A stretch of DNA of 5,523 bases from Aestuariivirga sp. (GTDB lineage: Bacteria > Pseudomonadota > Alphaproteobacteria > Rhizobiales > Aestuariivirgaceae): the NCBI GenBank assembly GCA_020252385.1, contig JADCDC010000223.1, positions 1 to 5,523 of the forward strand. Reading direction: 5' to 3'. Each line of letters begins with the position of its first letter. The first letter of the stretch is position 1. Made by a program: the position numbers and the translations under genes. The notes beneath the pieces are model-generated. The model saw nothing but the letters and a program-made list of their open reading frames with translations, ran no database searches and was not told the origin of the DNA. Positions 5,111 through 5,523 of the stretch are shown here, piece after piece.

Positions 5111-5523
5111 TCAGCGCTTCACGGTACCGAAGGTCACGCCGCGCAGCAGGTGGTTCTGCAGGAAGAACGTGACGAGGAAGACGGGGATGAGGAACAGCGT
5201 CTCGATGGCTGCGAGCAGCGTCCAGTCCGTGCCGCGGCCGCCAGACGAGACGGCCTGGTTCATGGCGACCGGCACGGTGCGCGTGTCGGGACCCGAAAGC
5301 AGCAGCGCGAAGAGGAACTCGTTCCAGGTGAGGATGAGGCCGAAAACGAAGGTGGCGGCAAGCCCTGCCACGACCTGCGGCAGGCAGATCTTGAAGAACA
5401 CCTTGGTGTCCGACGAGCCGTCGATCCGCGCGGCATCCTCGACGTCGAGGGAGAGCTCGTCGAAGAAGCTCTTCATCATCCAGATGGTGAAGGCGAGGTT
5501 GAAGGCGGTGTAGAGCAGGATGA
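5111..5523 (-). CDS. CUT1-type ABC sugar transporter permease (MalG-like), C-terminal part
   Basis: This is the 3' part of a binding-protein-dependent permease. The frame is open to the window edge; the paired methionines near 5474-5479 are internal (IWMMKSFFDEL), so the real start lies beyond 5523. The EAA loop that docks on the ATPase is visible as DAARIDGSS followed, nine to ten residues later, by ICLP, the typical EAA...G.........I.LP pattern. Two further hydrophobic segments follow: one around VVAGLAATFVFGLILTW-NEF, the other around LFLIPVFLVTFFLQNHLL. The end, LLRGVTFGTVKR, matches the MalG-type C-terminus (LxxGLTxGAVKG), identifying it as the second (MalG-side) permease rather than the MalF-type. 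Its stop is 1 nt from the ATPase start. A MalF-type partner and a solute-binding protein are expected upstream, outside the window. Confidence 0.93.
   Translation of the reverse strand, partial: ILLYTAFNLAFTIWMMKSFFDELSLDVEDAARIDGSSDTKVFFKICLPQVVAGLAATFVFGLILTWNEFLFALLLSGPDTRTVPVAMNQAVSSGGRGTDWTLLAAIETLFLIPVFLVTFFLQNHLLRGVTFGTVKR

Noticed and set aside
4057..5172. 371-codon open frame on the + strand antisense to the ABC ATPase
   Set aside because: The opposite strand carries all ABC motifs in the right order; the antisense translation is low-complexity (HRR, ADDL runs) and has no recognisable domain.
1..5523. CRISPR array, insertion sequence, tRNA/rRNA or phage genes
   Set aside because: No spaced direct repeats, transposase motifs, terminal inverted repeats, cloverleaf or rRNA-like stretches were seen; the window is almost fully coding.

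Overview
The window is GC-rich, gene-dense DNA with strong G/C preference at third codon positions. The gene families and the tight ATGA / TGAcATG gene junctions suggest an alphaproteobacterium, probably of the Hyphomicrobiales (rhizobia and relatives). This placement is inferred from style and gene content, because the window holds no taxonomic marker such as an rRNA gene.

Layout, left to right: (1) the C-terminal part of a SRPBCC/START-like protein on the + strand (to 398). (2) A 124-bp convergent intergenic region with two opposed hairpins, one on each gene's downstream side. (3) A small L-rhamnose-mutarotase-family gene on the - strand (523-852). (4) A 59-bp divergent gap, then a classical SDR dehydrogenase on the + strand (912-1682) that resembles L-xylulose/dicarbonyl reductase. 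(5) Only 4 bp later, the end of a six-gene block on the - strand. In transcription order this block is a CUT1-type ABC permease (5' part outside the window), its MalK-like ATPase, a small four-helix membrane protein, a PfkB-family sugar kinase, a second SDR dehydrogenase and a small acidic hypothetical gene (68 aa).

The first five genes of that block are spaced by 1 nt or overlap by 4 nt and are almost certainly co-transcribed and translationally coupled. Together with the divergent SDR and the mutarotase-like gene they look like a carbohydrate or polyol uptake and catabolism locus: import by the ABC transporter, anomer conversion by the mutarotase, oxidation or reduction by the two SDRs (one with NADP(H)-type and one with NAD(H)-type features), and phosphorylation by the PfkB kinase. 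The substrate cannot be read from this sequence; a pentitol, ketopentose or deoxysugar is plausible.

The least explained parts are the small membrane protein inside the transporter operon, the ABC ATPase with a non-canonical signature motif, and the 68-aa acidic gene whose Shine-Dalgarno sequence lies inside the 3' arm of a strong hairpin. No rRNA, tRNA, CRISPR array, insertion sequence or phage gene was seen.
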